Below are positions 23,902-32,670 of a DNA stretch of 64,000 nt, one piece after another (the stretch's first letter is position 1; each line of letters opens with the position of its first letter). The stretch comes from MFD09286-c1 sp963701015. Lineage in GTDB: Bacteria; Bacteroidota; Bacteroidia; Bacteroidales; DTGW01. Where the stretch lies: positions 1,178,001-1,242,000 of the forward strand of contig OY969556.1 in assembly GCA_963701015.1 (NCBI GenBank), in the 5' to 3' direction. The position numbers and the translations under genes were made by a program. The notes beneath the pieces are model-generated. The model was not told the origin of the DNA and ran no database searches. It was given only the letters and a program-made list of their open reading frames with translations.

Positions 23902-24903
23902 ATGTGGAGGTTGAGGATAATTTGTGGGACTATACTAATTTTCATTATGCATAATTTATTATTTGCTGGTGATAATAAGGTATTAAGTTTGAGGGGGCAA
24001 TGGAAATTTTCGTTGGGTTTTAAAAATGAATGGATCAATCCAAATTTTGATGATTCAAACTGGGACGAAATTTTTGCTCCTTCGAATTGGGAAGATCAGG
24101 GATTTTATGGCTATGATGGTTTTGCATGTTACAGGAAAAAAGTTTTAATTCCTGATAATTTAAAGGTTAAATCATTGTCATTGCATTTGGGTTTTATTGA
24201 CGATTGTGACGAAGTTTATTTTAATGGGGAATTGGTCGGTTTTTCTGGTTCTTTGCCACCTAATTTTGTAACTGCCTATAATCTGGAACGGAATTATATA
24301 TTACCTCAGAATTTAATTCAGTTTGGGAAGTATAATACCATTACAGTAAAGGTTTATGACGATCGTTTAGATGGTGGAATTATAAAAGGAGATTTAGGAA
24401 TATTTGAAACTGAACAACCTCCCTTCAATATTTTTCTTTCGGGTTTGTGGAGTTTTAAAACAGGTGATAATCCGGAATATAAAAAGCCAGAATTCAACGA
24501 TTCAAAATGGCAAAAAATATTTGCCCCTAAAAAATGGGAATCACAAGGATATCCTGACTATGATGGGTTTGCCTGGTACAGAAAAAGTGTTTTTATTCCT
24601 TCGCAATTAACAACTGAGAAGCTTGTTATTATGCTTGGTAAAATTGATGATTTGGATGAAGTATATGTAAATGGCAACTATATTGGCCAGCAAAAGAATC
24701 TGATTGATAACGACCGGTTCAGAACGCGTTGGGACGAATTGAGGGTATTTTATGTTGATGGGAGTATTTTTATTCCAAATAAACAAAATATAATTTCAAT
24801 AAGGGTTTATGATAATGGCGGAGATGGTGGAATTTATGAAGGTCCAATGGGTATTATAAAACAAAAAGATTTCGTTGAATATTGGCGTTCAACTAAACAT
24901 TAA
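23902..24903 (+). CDS. Secreted protein of two GH2-type sugar-binding jelly rolls (paralog 2)
   Basis: 333 aa from the ATG at 23902; a TTG at 23881 in the same frame gives seven more residues but a poorer signal peptide. The domains lie at about 30-170 and 180-325 and repeat the motifs of the preceding protein: WEDQGFYGYDGFACYRK and WESQGYPDYDGFAWYRK, DDCDEVYFNGELVG and DDLDEVYVNGNYIG, and VRVYDNGGDGGIYEGPMGI. The gene follows paralog 1 by 27 bp and ends at a clear terminator, so the two form one transcript. Four copies of one domain in two neighbouring proteins show repeated duplication. Function unknown beyond probable carbohydrate binding. Confidence 0.82.
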   Translation: MWRLRIICGTILIFIMHNLLFAGDNKVLSLRGQWKFSLGFKNEWINPNFDDSNWDEIFAPSNWEDQGFYGYDGFACYRKKVLIPDNLKVKSLSLHLGFIDDCDEVYFNGELVGFSGSLPPNFVTAYNLERNYILPQNLIQFGKYNTITVKVYDDRLDGGIIKGDLGIFETEQPPFNIFLSGLWSFKTGDNPEYKKPEFNDSKWQKIFAPKKWESQGYPDYDGFAWYRKSVFIPSQLTTEKLVIMLGKIDDLDEVYVNGNYIGQQKNLIDNDRFRTRWDELRVFYVDGSIFIPNKQNIISIRVYDNGGDGGIYEGPMGIIKQKDFVEYWRSTKH

Positions 24904-24937
24904 AAGAAAAGCAGGTTTTAAACCTGCTTTTCTTTTA
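24903..24937 (+). terminator. Terminator after the jelly-roll pair
   Basis: GAAAAGCAGGTTT pairs with AAACCTGCTTTTC, followed by TTTT; immediately after the stop codon. Confidence 0.85.
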
Positions 24938-24993
24938 ATAATAAACTGAATTAATCAGCCTTTTTAGTAATTTCGCAAACTTAAAAATATTTT

Positions 24994-25272
24994 ATGGAAT
25001 TATTAACGGCTATAGTTGGATATGCTGCGGCAGTTTTTGGAACTGCACTTATGATGCCTCAAGTTTACAAATCAATTAAAACTAAGCGTGTAGATGATAT
25101 TTCAATGGTAATGTTAATTGTATATATTGTTAACTGCAGTTTGTGGGGAGCGTATGGAATTTTATTAAATGCAATGCCAGTAATACTATGCAATTCAGCA
25201 GCATTGGCTATAGGTATTTTTCAAACAATATTAAAAGTTAAATATCAAACTAAGCAAAATTTAAGTAAATAA
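24994..25272 (+). CDS. SemiSWEET-family sugar transporter
   Basis: 92 aa with three membrane helices (about 3-25, 38-58, 64-84). The first helix carries the PQ motif P22-Q23 in MMPQVYKSIKTK. W51 and N67 are 16 residues apart, the same spacing as the substrate-contacting Trp and Asn of the structurally known SemiSWEETs. Two copies make a working carrier for small sugars in the inner membrane. It follows the jelly-roll pair but lies beyond a terminator, so it has its own promoter. Confidence 0.9.
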   Translation: MELLTAIVGYAAAVFGTALMMPQVYKSIKTKRVDDISMVMLIVYIVNCSLWGAYGILLNAMPVILCNSAALAIGIFQTILKVKYQTKQNLSK

Positions 25273-25293
25273 TGAAATTTCAGAATCTATAAT

Positions 25294-25698
25294 TTAATCA
25301 TCAATTTCAATCAGGTTTATATCTAAGCCTGAATCGCGCTGAAAATCTTCAACTTCTTCAATCATATCCGGATCGCTGTGCATATAATACCAATTTATTA
25401 CATATTTACCACCACTATCTTTAAACTTCATCAATACTTCAATTATCTTTAAAATCATTCTCGATGATTGGGTATTAAAGTAATACAATTTAAAATTAAA
25501 AGTAATATGGTCATGTGACGAACAATATTCTGTTAGCCACTCAACTAGTGGGGAATAGAATTTGTAACAATCTTCCATATACGATTCACCTGCAATTTCA
25601 CAAGTTCCTTTTTCATAATTAAAAATTACGGAGGGAAAATAAGGAGTCTCTTTTTGTGCAGGAATAGCAATACTTTCCATACTAATGTTTGTTTGCAT
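25294..25698 (-). CDS. SiaC-family regulatory phosphoprotein (DUF1987)
   Basis: 134 aa. The family pattern is clear: FPSVIFNYEKGTCEIAGESY, EDCYKFYSPLVEWLTEY, then FNFKLYYFNTQSSRMILKI. The threonine T76 in FNTQSS stands where Pseudomonas SiaC is phosphorylated by SiaB and dephosphorylated by SiaA. In Pseudomonas the unphosphorylated form activates the diguanylate cyclase SiaD; no cyclase is encoded here. The gene starts 1 bp from the end of the SiaB-like gene, so translation is coupled. The partner that SiaC would control in this organism is unknown. Confidence 0.9.
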   Translation of the reverse strand: MQTNISMESIAIPAQKETPYFPSVIFNYEKGTCEIAGESYMEDCYKFYSPLVEWLTEYCSSHDHITFNFKLYYFNTQSSRMILKIIEVLMKFKDSGGKYVINWYYMHSDPDMIEEVEDFQRDSGLDINLIEIDD

Positions 25699-25699
25699 A

Positions 25700-26224
25700 T
25701 TATTGAATATTTTTGTTTAAAATAGCACAAATTGTAAATGTTGAATGAATATCATTGATACGTTCAATATCAAATTCAATATTATTATAAGTTAAAATTC
25801 CAACCTGAATAATTCCGATGTGGGCACCAATATCTTTTGAATCTGGAGTATGCTTGCGTGTTTCAATTTTAAACTTACGCAAATCGTTTTTATCCATTGC
25901 ATTTATATCAGTGCAATACTTAAAAAGCGTAGCACTGTCTTCATTTTTTATAAGGTTCGATGTTGTTAAAATTACCGATTGGTCATTTTCTTCAATCCTG
26001 AAACTTCCAACGCCGGAAAATCTGCAATTTTTAATTGGACCTATTTCAGCCGAATATTTTGCAACATTTTGGGTAAGTTCAAAAAAAAGTTTGTAAAGCC
26101 TTATGCTTGTTAATGGATATTCAATAAATAATTGCTTTATACAATTCCCGAAATTAGTCAAAATGTCCAAACAAAATGGTCCATGATAAGCTAATATTGG
26201 GTTATTGTTGACTTTAGTGAGCAT
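25700..26224 (-). CDS. SiaB-family protein kinase (DUF6272)
   Basis: 174 aa, a GHKL-type single-domain kinase in the style of anti-sigma kinases. Visible features are SIRLYKLFFELTQNVAKYSAE (helix with the N-box Glu/Asn), GVGSFRIEENDQSVILTTSN and the C-terminal GAHIGIIQVGILT. SiaB phosphorylates SiaC. Its neighbours are the SiaC-like substrate 1 bp downstream and the PP2C phosphatase upstream, so all three roles of the switch are present in one direction. The ATP lid is less clear than in histidine kinases, as is usual for the family. Confidence 0.82.
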   Translation of the reverse strand: MLTKVNNNPILAYHGPFCLDILTNFGNCIKQLFIEYPLTSIRLYKLFFELTQNVAKYSAEIGPIKNCRFSGVGSFRIEENDQSVILTTSNLIKNEDSATLFKYCTDINAMDKNDLRKFKIETRKHTPDSKDIGAHIGIIQVGILTYNNIEFDIERINDIHSTFTICAILNKNIQ

Positions 26225-26329
26225 AAAACTTTTTACGAAAATATTTGCAAGAAGTTCCGATATTGTAAATAAATATCGAAAATTAGTTATTTTTTTATTT
26301 TACAGTAAAAAAAATGAAATTTTAACAAA

Positions 26330-27553
26330 TTAAATTCGTATTCCAATTAATACCATATCATCAACCTGATCGCGATAACCAATCCATTCATCCATGGTAC
26401 GTTCAAAAATTTCATATTGTTCTTTCATTGGTTTTTCGTGTATATCAACACACAAATTTTGCAACCGTTTATACCTGAATTTCTGATCGAGTTCGCCACC
26501 AAACTGATCGGCATAACCATCGGAAAACATATAAATGGTGTCACCATGTGAAATTTTTGAGAATTGACTTGAAAATGGTTTCGATGAGTTAGCATGAATT
26601 CCGATTGGCATTCTGTCGGCATTAAAGATTTGTAAATTACCGTCTTTTCGTACCAAATATGCTGGATTATTTGCCCCTGCATATTGCAATGTCATTTCCT
26701 GGTAATCAAAAATACAAAGCGAAATATCCATTCCATCTGTAGCTTCACCTTCGAGCCCTTTTTGATGCAACAATCTCATTATCCGATACCTGAGTAAATT
26801 TAGAATTTGCGCTGCATCGGGGTTGACTAATGTTGCTATTATTTCATTCAAAAATGCAGTTCCTGCTATAGTTAAGAATGCGCCTGAAATTCCATGTCCG
26901 GTACAATCGGCAACGGCAAGTATAGTTTTATTTCCTTTATTGGAAACCCAATAAAAATCGCCGCTAACTATGCGTTTGGGTTTAAAATATAAAAAGTATT
27001 CATCAAAAATTGCTGATAAAAGTTCTTTGGTAGGCATAATTGCATTTTGAATTCGCCTCGAATAAGTTATATCATCAATTATGTCTTTTTTCTGATCTTC
27101 TAACAACTTATTTTGAAGTTTCATTTCTTCTGATTGCAAATGAAGTTGCTCATTTTGTTGTGTAATTTTCTTAATGTTTTCATCGAACGAAAGTGCGAAC
27201 CTAAGCCGAAATAAAACTTCAATTTCCTGAAATGGGAAATAAATAAAATCATCAACCCCTGCTTCAAATGCTTCAGATAATAAATCAAGTGAAGTTGTAA
27301 TTGCAATTATAGGAACACTTCGCGTGTTTTCAATTCGTTTAAAAATTTTGATTGTTTTTATACCTTCATTAACTGATTGGGAAATATTTACCAAAATTAA
27401 ATCGGGATATGAATCTGAGGCAATTTTAAATATTTTGCCGCCAATATTAGTTTGTATAACCTGATAATTTAAATTATACTTTACAATAATATCTTGTATT
27501 GAAGCTATAATCTGTTCCGATTCATCAGCAATCAATATTTTATATTTATCCAT
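26330..27553 (-). CDS. SiaA-like PP2C (SpoIIE) phosphatase with N-terminal pseudo-receiver
   Basis: 407 aa. Residues 1-125 have a receiver fold (KILIADESEQI, DLILVNISQS, VPIIAITTS, FIYFPFQE), but the phosphoacceptor Asp is N56 and the usual Lys-Pro is Phe-Pro, so normal phosphorylation is not expected. A coiled coil lies at about 130-165. The SpoIIE phosphatase follows with its metal-binding acids in IVSGDFYWV, VADCTGHGISGAFLT, YMFSDGYADQFGG and DDMVLIGI. It would dephosphorylate the SiaC-like protein, opposing the SiaB-like kinase encoded about 105 bp downstream. Input may come by protein contact or from the receiver and hybrid kinase genes next door. Confidence 0.9.
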   Translation of the reverse strand: MDKYKILIADESEQIIASIQDIIVKYNLNYQVIQTNIGGKIFKIASDSYPDLILVNISQSVNEGIKTIKIFKRIENTRSVPIIAITTSLDLLSEAFEAGVDDFIYFPFQEIEVLFRLRFALSFDENIKKITQQNEQLHLQSEEMKLQNKLLEDQKKDIIDDITYSRRIQNAIMPTKELLSAIFDEYFLYFKPKRIVSGDFYWVSNKGNKTILAVADCTGHGISGAFLTIAGTAFLNEIIATLVNPDAAQILNLLRYRIMRLLHQKGLEGEATDGMDISLCIFDYQEMTLQYAGANNPAYLVRKDGNLQIFNADRMPIGIHANSSKPFSSQFSKISHGDTIYMFSDGYADQFGGELDQKFRYKRLQNLCVDIHEKPMKEQYEIFERTMDEWIGYRDQVDDMVLIGIRI

Positions 27554-27574
27554 AGCCAGGTCGCTTAATACATA

Positions 27575-27958
27575 CTAATTGCTGTGGTATTTATCCAAAA
27601 CTTCCGACATTAATTTAAATAAATCGTGCATTTTAACAGGTTTATTTAAAAATCCTACAGCTCCCAGTTCCTTGCACCTTGTATACGTATTGTCTTTTAA
27701 ATAAGCTGTAATAATAATAATTGGAATTTTAATCCCTTCATTTTTGAGATGTTCCATTACTTCGAATCCATCCATCACTGGCATAATTAAATCGAGAAGT
27801 ATAATGCTTGGAATATTTTCTTTAATTTTAATTAGAGCGTCTTTTCCATCTTCGGCTTCTGAAATTGTGAAGTTTTTTGTTTTTAAGAATTCAATTAATA
27901 TTTGTCTGTTTAGTCCCGAATCATCAACCACCAATATATTATAATCTTTCAAATTCAT
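27575..27958 (-). CDS. Single-domain response regulator
   Basis: 127 aa, a stand-alone CheY-like receiver: VVDDSGLNRQ, D56 in LLDLIMP, IITAYLKDN and FLNKPVKM with the conserved Lys. All phosphotransfer residues are present, unlike the pseudo-receiver of the next gene, which starts 21 bp downstream. It is likely a phosphate carrier between the hybrid kinase upstream and another output. Confidence 0.92.
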   Translation of the reverse strand: MNLKDYNILVVDDSGLNRQILIEFLKTKNFTISEAEDGKDALIKIKENIPSIILLDLIMPVMDGFEVMEHLKNEGIKIPIIIITAYLKDNTYTRCKELGAVGFLNKPVKMHDLFKLMSEVLDKYHSN

Positions 27959-28071
27959 AGCTAATTAAAATAATTCAAGTGAATAAATAAGAATATTTCA
28001 GAGGGAATAAAATTAAGAAAACAAAGTTATTGGAACAAATTTATTAATTGTCACATAGATTTATGATTCCA

Positions 28072-31002
28072 TTATTGAAAAAAGTTATTGATAACCCTAA
28101 AAAAATCACTTCTTTCAATAGGTTTTGAAAGATAATCGTCAAATCCTGATTCCAAAACTTGTTTTCGGTCATTGGTCATAGCATAGGCTGTTTGTGCAAC
28201 AATTTTAATTGTAGGTCTATGTTTTTTGATAATTTTAAGTGCTTCGTACCCGTCCATTTCAGGCATTTTTATATCCATAAGCACAATATTTATTTCCGGA
28301 TGTGAAATAAAAAGATCAACAGCTTTTTTGCCATTTTCTGCCGTTAATACATTTGCTCCGGTTTCCGAAAGCATTTCCTGTATATAAAACATATTTGCAT
28401 CTTCATCTTCTGCTATTAATACTGTTTTATTTTGCCAATTGAATTTAACGTTATCATTGTTTTCCTCAGTATTTATTTCTTCGGGAATAGCAATTTTATA
28501 GGGTATATTGAATTTAAAAGTTGTTCCTTTTCCAATATTGGAATCAACAGTTATATTGCCTTCTAGCATTTCAACCAATGCTTTTGAAATTGAAAGTCCT
28601 AAACCGGTTCCCCCAAATTTTTTATTATCAGCAAGATCTACTTGCCTGAACCTTTGAAAAATTATATTTTGGTATTCTTTAGGAATTCCAATTCCGCTAT
28701 CATTAACATAAAATTCTAAAAACTCACCATTTAAATTGTAACTAAGTTCAATGGTTCCCTCACTTGTGAATTTTAGGGCATTGTTTAAAAGATTATTTAA
28801 TATTTGCTTTAACTTAATTTCATCGGTTATAATTAAGGCTTTTTCATTTACTAAACCTTTAAATGAATTGAAATTTACATTTTTTCGTTCAGCCAGTGTT
28901 TTGTAAAGTCCATGCAAGTCGTCGATTACCTGATTGATATTTGAAACATCATAATTCATAGTCATTTGACCAGCCTCAATTTTTGAAATATCAATAATGT
29001 CGTTGATAATTGCCAACAATTGCTGACTGCTTGAATTTATAATTTGAGCATATTGGGCATATTTTTGCTTGGTTAAACCATTTCGTTTTAAAAGTCCTGC
29101 AAAACCAATAATTCCGTTCAATGGTGTTCGGATTTCGTGAGACATGTTTGCTAAGAATGCTGATTTAAGCCTGTCACTTTCTTCTGCCTTGGCTTTTGCT
29201 TCAATCAGTTCAATTTCATATTGCTTTTGCCGCGAAATATCCTGGCTAACCATTAAAATAGCAGGTTCTTCGTCATAAATAATAGTTATAAATGCCGAAA
29301 GCATATATACCGTTTCACCTTTTTGCCTTTTTATCCTTATTTCCACTGGTTCTCCGGTATTCCTATAAACATTTGTATTAATCAGTTCATTTACATTTTC
29401 AATATCATCGGGATGTAGATACTGAAGTACAGAGTTATTGATTAATTCATTTTCGTTATTTACTTCAAATAACTTCAGTGCCGATGGGTTTACATACTTA
29501 ATTTTTTTATTTTTAATTACCATAATTGGGTTAGGAGTGAAGTTATTTAAACTCTTATAACGTTCTTCACTTTCTTTTAAAATACGTTCCGATTTTTTTC
29601 GTTCGCTAATATCACGAATAGTACCGCTGATTTTAATTGGAACATTGAATGAATCCTTTACCAAAAGGGCCGAAATTGAACAGTCAATTTCATCGTTGTT
29701 TTTATCCAATAATGTAATCTCAAAATCATCTACTTCATCATGGTTTAATAATACTTGTACAAGCCTTTCATGGTCGTTGTAGTTTTTGTAGAACCTATCA
29801 ATCTTTGAACCTAAAACCTCTTTAACTTTATATTTTGAAAGTTTTTCAATAGATGGGCTTATTTCAATTATTTTACCATCGAAATTACTTTCGAAATAAA
29901 TATCACGGATGTTATTATATATTGATTTATATCTTGATTTACTCGCCTGAAGGTTTTCTTCAGCTTGTTTTTTTTCGGTAATATCAACGCTAATTCCGGC
30001 AAGACCAATAACATTTCCTGCAATATCGTAATATGGAATTTTAGAACTTGACAACCAAATTATATTTTCGTTGGAGAGTTTATAACTTGTTTCAATATTG
30101 TGTAAAGTCTTATTTTGGCTGATAGTATTTACATCGGTTTTGTAATATAAATCAGCATTATCTTCCGGGAACAAATCATAATCGGTTTTTCCAATTATAT
30201 CAACTTTTTCAATTCCCAAAAGTTCGCACATTCTGTCATTTACTTCAATATAGCGAAATTCAGTATCCTTTAAGTAAACCAATGCAGGTACTGACGATAA
30301 TAAATTTTTCTGCAATTGCGATTGTTTCCATAATAGTTCATCGGTAAGTTTACGGGCAGAAACATCACGGCATCCAATAATTATTTGCTTATCAACACCA
30401 TTTTCTTTTACAACTGTACTGCAGGCGCCATCAAGCCATATATAGCGGCTTGATTTCAACTTGAACCTAAATTCAAAACGTTGTTTAAATTTGAAATAAT
30501 TAGAATTTTCAAAAATAATTTTTGTTTTAGCTAAATCATCAGGGTGAATAAAATCGAATATTTTTTTTGTCAATAACTCATCCGGATCGTATCCAACAAT
30601 TTCATTGAATGAGTTGCTCACATATTCAAAATTCCCAGATAAATTAGTTCTACAAACAAGATCCAACAAGTTTTCTGCAATTTCACAATATTGCTTTTCT
30701 TTTTCAATTAATAGTTTCGTCCTTAGTTTTAATTTATTTTTAAGTCGAAATGAATAATATAAAATTAGTAGTGAAATGATTGTAAAAATGATAGAAATTA
30801 TAACTATCGATACTATAAAAGAAATTTTCGTTTGCGTAAGAAAGTTTAGTAATATTAAATTTTGAATATTTAATTGGTTGATAAAGCTGTTCAAAGAAAA
30901 CAATCCTGAATACCCGGTATTAAGTATAAAATGAAAGAGAAAAACATTTATCATATTAGCTTTTGTTTTAAAATGAAATGATTTCGTTAAAACAGCTATC
31001 AA
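28072..31002 (-). CDS. Multi-PAS hybrid sensor histidine kinase
   Basis: 976 aa. A membrane helix is at about 60-83 (VSIVIISIIFTIISLLILYY), then about four PAS domains between 100 and 590 (YVSNSFNEIVGYDPDELL, YIEVNDRMCELLGIEKVDI, IIEISPSIEKLSKYKVKEVLG, YVNPSALKLFEVNNENEL). The HisKA box is FLANMSHEIRTPLNGIIGF, the ATPase has NALKFTSEG, VNDSGIGIPKEYQ and FGGTGLGLSISKALVE, and the C-terminal receiver has LIAEDEDANM and VLMDIKMPEMDG. Signal is probably sensed in the cytoplasm. It heads the cluster with the receiver and Sia-like genes, about 110 bp from the receiver gene. An ATG later in the N-terminus is possible. Confidence 0.93.
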   Translation of the reverse strand: MIAVLTKSFHFKTKANMINVFLFHFILNTGYSGLFSLNSFINQLNIQNLILLNFLTQTKISFIVSIVIISIIFTIISLLILYYSFRLKNKLKLRTKLLIEKEKQYCEIAENLLDLVCRTNLSGNFEYVSNSFNEIVGYDPDELLTKKIFDFIHPDDLAKTKIIFENSNYFKFKQRFEFRFKLKSSRYIWLDGACSTVVKENGVDKQIIIGCRDVSARKLTDELLWKQSQLQKNLLSSVPALVYLKDTEFRYIEVNDRMCELLGIEKVDIIGKTDYDLFPEDNADLYYKTDVNTISQNKTLHNIETSYKLSNENIIWLSSSKIPYYDIAGNVIGLAGISVDITEKKQAEENLQASKSRYKSIYNNIRDIYFESNFDGKIIEISPSIEKLSKYKVKEVLGSKIDRFYKNYNDHERLVQVLLNHDEVDDFEITLLDKNNDEIDCSISALLVKDSFNVPIKISGTIRDISERKKSERILKESEERYKSLNNFTPNPIMVIKNKKIKYVNPSALKLFEVNNENELINNSVLQYLHPDDIENVNELINTNVYRNTGEPVEIRIKRQKGETVYMLSAFITIIYDEEPAILMVSQDISRQKQYEIELIEAKAKAEESDRLKSAFLANMSHEIRTPLNGIIGFAGLLKRNGLTKQKYAQYAQIINSSSQQLLAIINDIIDISKIEAGQMTMNYDVSNINQVIDDLHGLYKTLAERKNVNFNSFKGLVNEKALIITDEIKLKQILNNLLNNALKFTSEGTIELSYNLNGEFLEFYVNDSGIGIPKEYQNIIFQRFRQVDLADNKKFGGTGLGLSISKALVEMLEGNITVDSNIGKGTTFKFNIPYKIAIPEEINTEENNDNVKFNWQNKTVLIAEDEDANMFYIQEMLSETGANVLTAENGKKAVDLFISHPEINIVLMDIKMPEMDGYEALKIIKKHRPTIKIVAQTAYAMTNDRKQVLESGFDDYLSKPIERSDFFRVINNFFQ

Positions 31003-31062
31003 TAAATGTACAAATTTTTGATGACTAAAAAAACAGAACTTATGGATTTAAGAAAAACTATT

Positions 31063-31103
31063 TATAAAAAATGAGGCTGTCAATTTTGACAGCCTCATTT
31101 TTT
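31063..31103 (-). terminator. Terminator of the acyl-CoA carboxylase operon
   Basis: ATGAGGCTGTCAA and TTGACAGCCTCAT form a perfect 13-bp stem with A/T runs on both sides; it overlaps the carboxyltransferase stop and could work both ways. Confidence 0.9.
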
Positions 31104-32640
31104 ATAATGGAATATTTCCATGCTTTTTTGGAGGAGTGTTTTTCACTTTGTTTTGGGTCATTTCCAATGCCTGGATAATTTTTATCCTGGTATGTTTGGG
31201 TAAAATAATTTCGTCAACATAACCAATTTCGGCGGCTTTATATGGATTTGCGAAAGTTTCGCGGTATTGTTCTGTAATTTTTTTACGTTCCTCTTCGGTT
31301 TTAATTTTACCCCTGTAAATTATATTAACGGCACCGTCAGAACCCATTACTGCAATTTCTGCCATTGGATAGGCATAATTGATATCTCCTCCAATATGTT
31401 TGCTCGACATTACATCGTAAGCTCCACCGTAGGCTTTTCTTGTAATTATGGTAATTTTTGGAACAGTTGCTTCAGCAAATGCATAAAGTAACTTGGCACC
31501 ATGTTTTATAATTCCTCCAAATTCCTGTAAAGTGCCCGGAAGAAATCCTGGAACATCTACAAAAGTGACAATAGGAATATTAAAGGCGTCACAAAATCTT
31601 ACAAATCGTGCAGCTTTTAATGACGAATTAATATCTAAAACTCCAGCTAAACTGTTAGGTTGATTAGCAACAATTCCAGCAGTCCTGCCTCCAAACCTGG
31701 CAAATCCTACAATTATATTTGGAGCATAATGCGGTTGTACTTCCAAAAAATTATGATCGTCAACCACAGTATTTATAAGCTCTTCCATATCATAAGGTTT
31801 GTTGGGGTCGTCTGGAATTAAATCCTGTAATTTTTCATCTATACGGCTAATATCATCAGTGCAAGCCTTTGAAGGAGGATCTGCCAGATTATTTGAAGGT
31901 AAATAACCCATAAGTTCACGAATCATCATAATAGTTTGTTCGTCATTATCGGCCATAAAATGAGCAACACCGCTTTTTGAATTGTGTGTTGCAGCTCCAC
32001 CAAGCTCCTCCATGGTAACTTCTTCGTGTGTCACCGCTTTAATTACTTCAGGCCCGGTAACAAACATATAACTGGTTTTATCGGTCATAAAAATAAAGTC
32101 GGTAAGTGCAGGCGAATACACTGCACCTCCGGCACAAGGTCCAAGTATTGCCGATATTTGAGGTATTACACCGGAAGCTAAAACGTTTAAATAGAAAATA
32201 TCAGCGTAGCCCGATAAACTTTCTATTCCTTCCTGAATACGAGCGCCTCCTGAATCGTTTAAGCCGATTAATGGAGCGCCCATTTTCATGGCCATTTTTT
32301 GAATTTTAACTATTTTATCTGCATTAGCACGACTTAAACTTCCTCCAAAAACGGTAAAATCCTGGGCAAATACATAGACCAAACGACCATCAATTTTTCC
32401 GTAACCAGTAATTACACCATCACCTGCGATTTTTGTTTTTTCCATTCCAAAATCATGGCTCCTGTGGTAAACAAGTTTATCTAATTCAACAAATGAACCC
32501 GGATCGAGCAGTGCATTGATTCTTTCGCGTGCGGTCTTTTTGCCGGCTTCGTGCTGTTTCTCAATTCTTTCTTTGCCTCCGCCTAATTCGGCTGAACGCA
32601 TTTTTTCTTCAAACAATTTGTATTTTTCTTTCTGTGTCAT
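31102..32640 (-). CDS. Acyl-CoA carboxylase carboxyltransferase subunit (propionyl-CoA carboxylase beta type)
   Basis: 512 aa with both crotonase-like halves: FAQDFTVFGGSLSRANADKI, GLNDSGGARIQEGIESL, LGPCAGGAVYSPALTDF in the N half; PNSLAGVLDINSSLKAARF, FVDVPGFLPGTLQE, AYGGAYDVMSSKHIGGD in the C half, ending in KKHGNIPL as is usual. It moves the carboxyl group between carboxybiotin and an acyl-CoA. It may also act as the alpha subunit of methylmalonyl-CoA decarboxylase (mmdA) in propionate formation, but no membrane decarboxylase subunit is here, and the biotin carboxylase in the operon favours a carboxylase. Confidence 0.93.
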   Translation of the reverse strand: MTQKEKYKLFEEKMRSAELGGGKERIEKQHEAGKKTARERINALLDPGSFVELDKLVYHRSHDFGMEKTKIAGDGVITGYGKIDGRLVYVFAQDFTVFGGSLSRANADKIVKIQKMAMKMGAPLIGLNDSGGARIQEGIESLSGYADIFYLNVLASGVIPQISAILGPCAGGAVYSPALTDFIFMTDKTSYMFVTGPEVIKAVTHEEVTMEELGGAATHNSKSGVAHFMADNDEQTIMMIRELMGYLPSNNLADPPSKACTDDISRIDEKLQDLIPDDPNKPYDMEELINTVVDDHNFLEVQPHYAPNIIVGFARFGGRTAGIVANQPNSLAGVLDINSSLKAARFVRFCDAFNIPIVTFVDVPGFLPGTLQEFGGIIKHGAKLLYAFAEATVPKITIITRKAYGGAYDVMSSKHIGGDINYAYPMAEIAVMGSDGAVNIIYRGKIKTEEERKKITEQYRETFANPYKAAEIGYVDEIILPKHTRIKIIQALEMTQNKVKNTPPKKHGNIPL

Positions 32641-32670
32641 TTTTCAATAATTAATGAAGAATATTTACAA

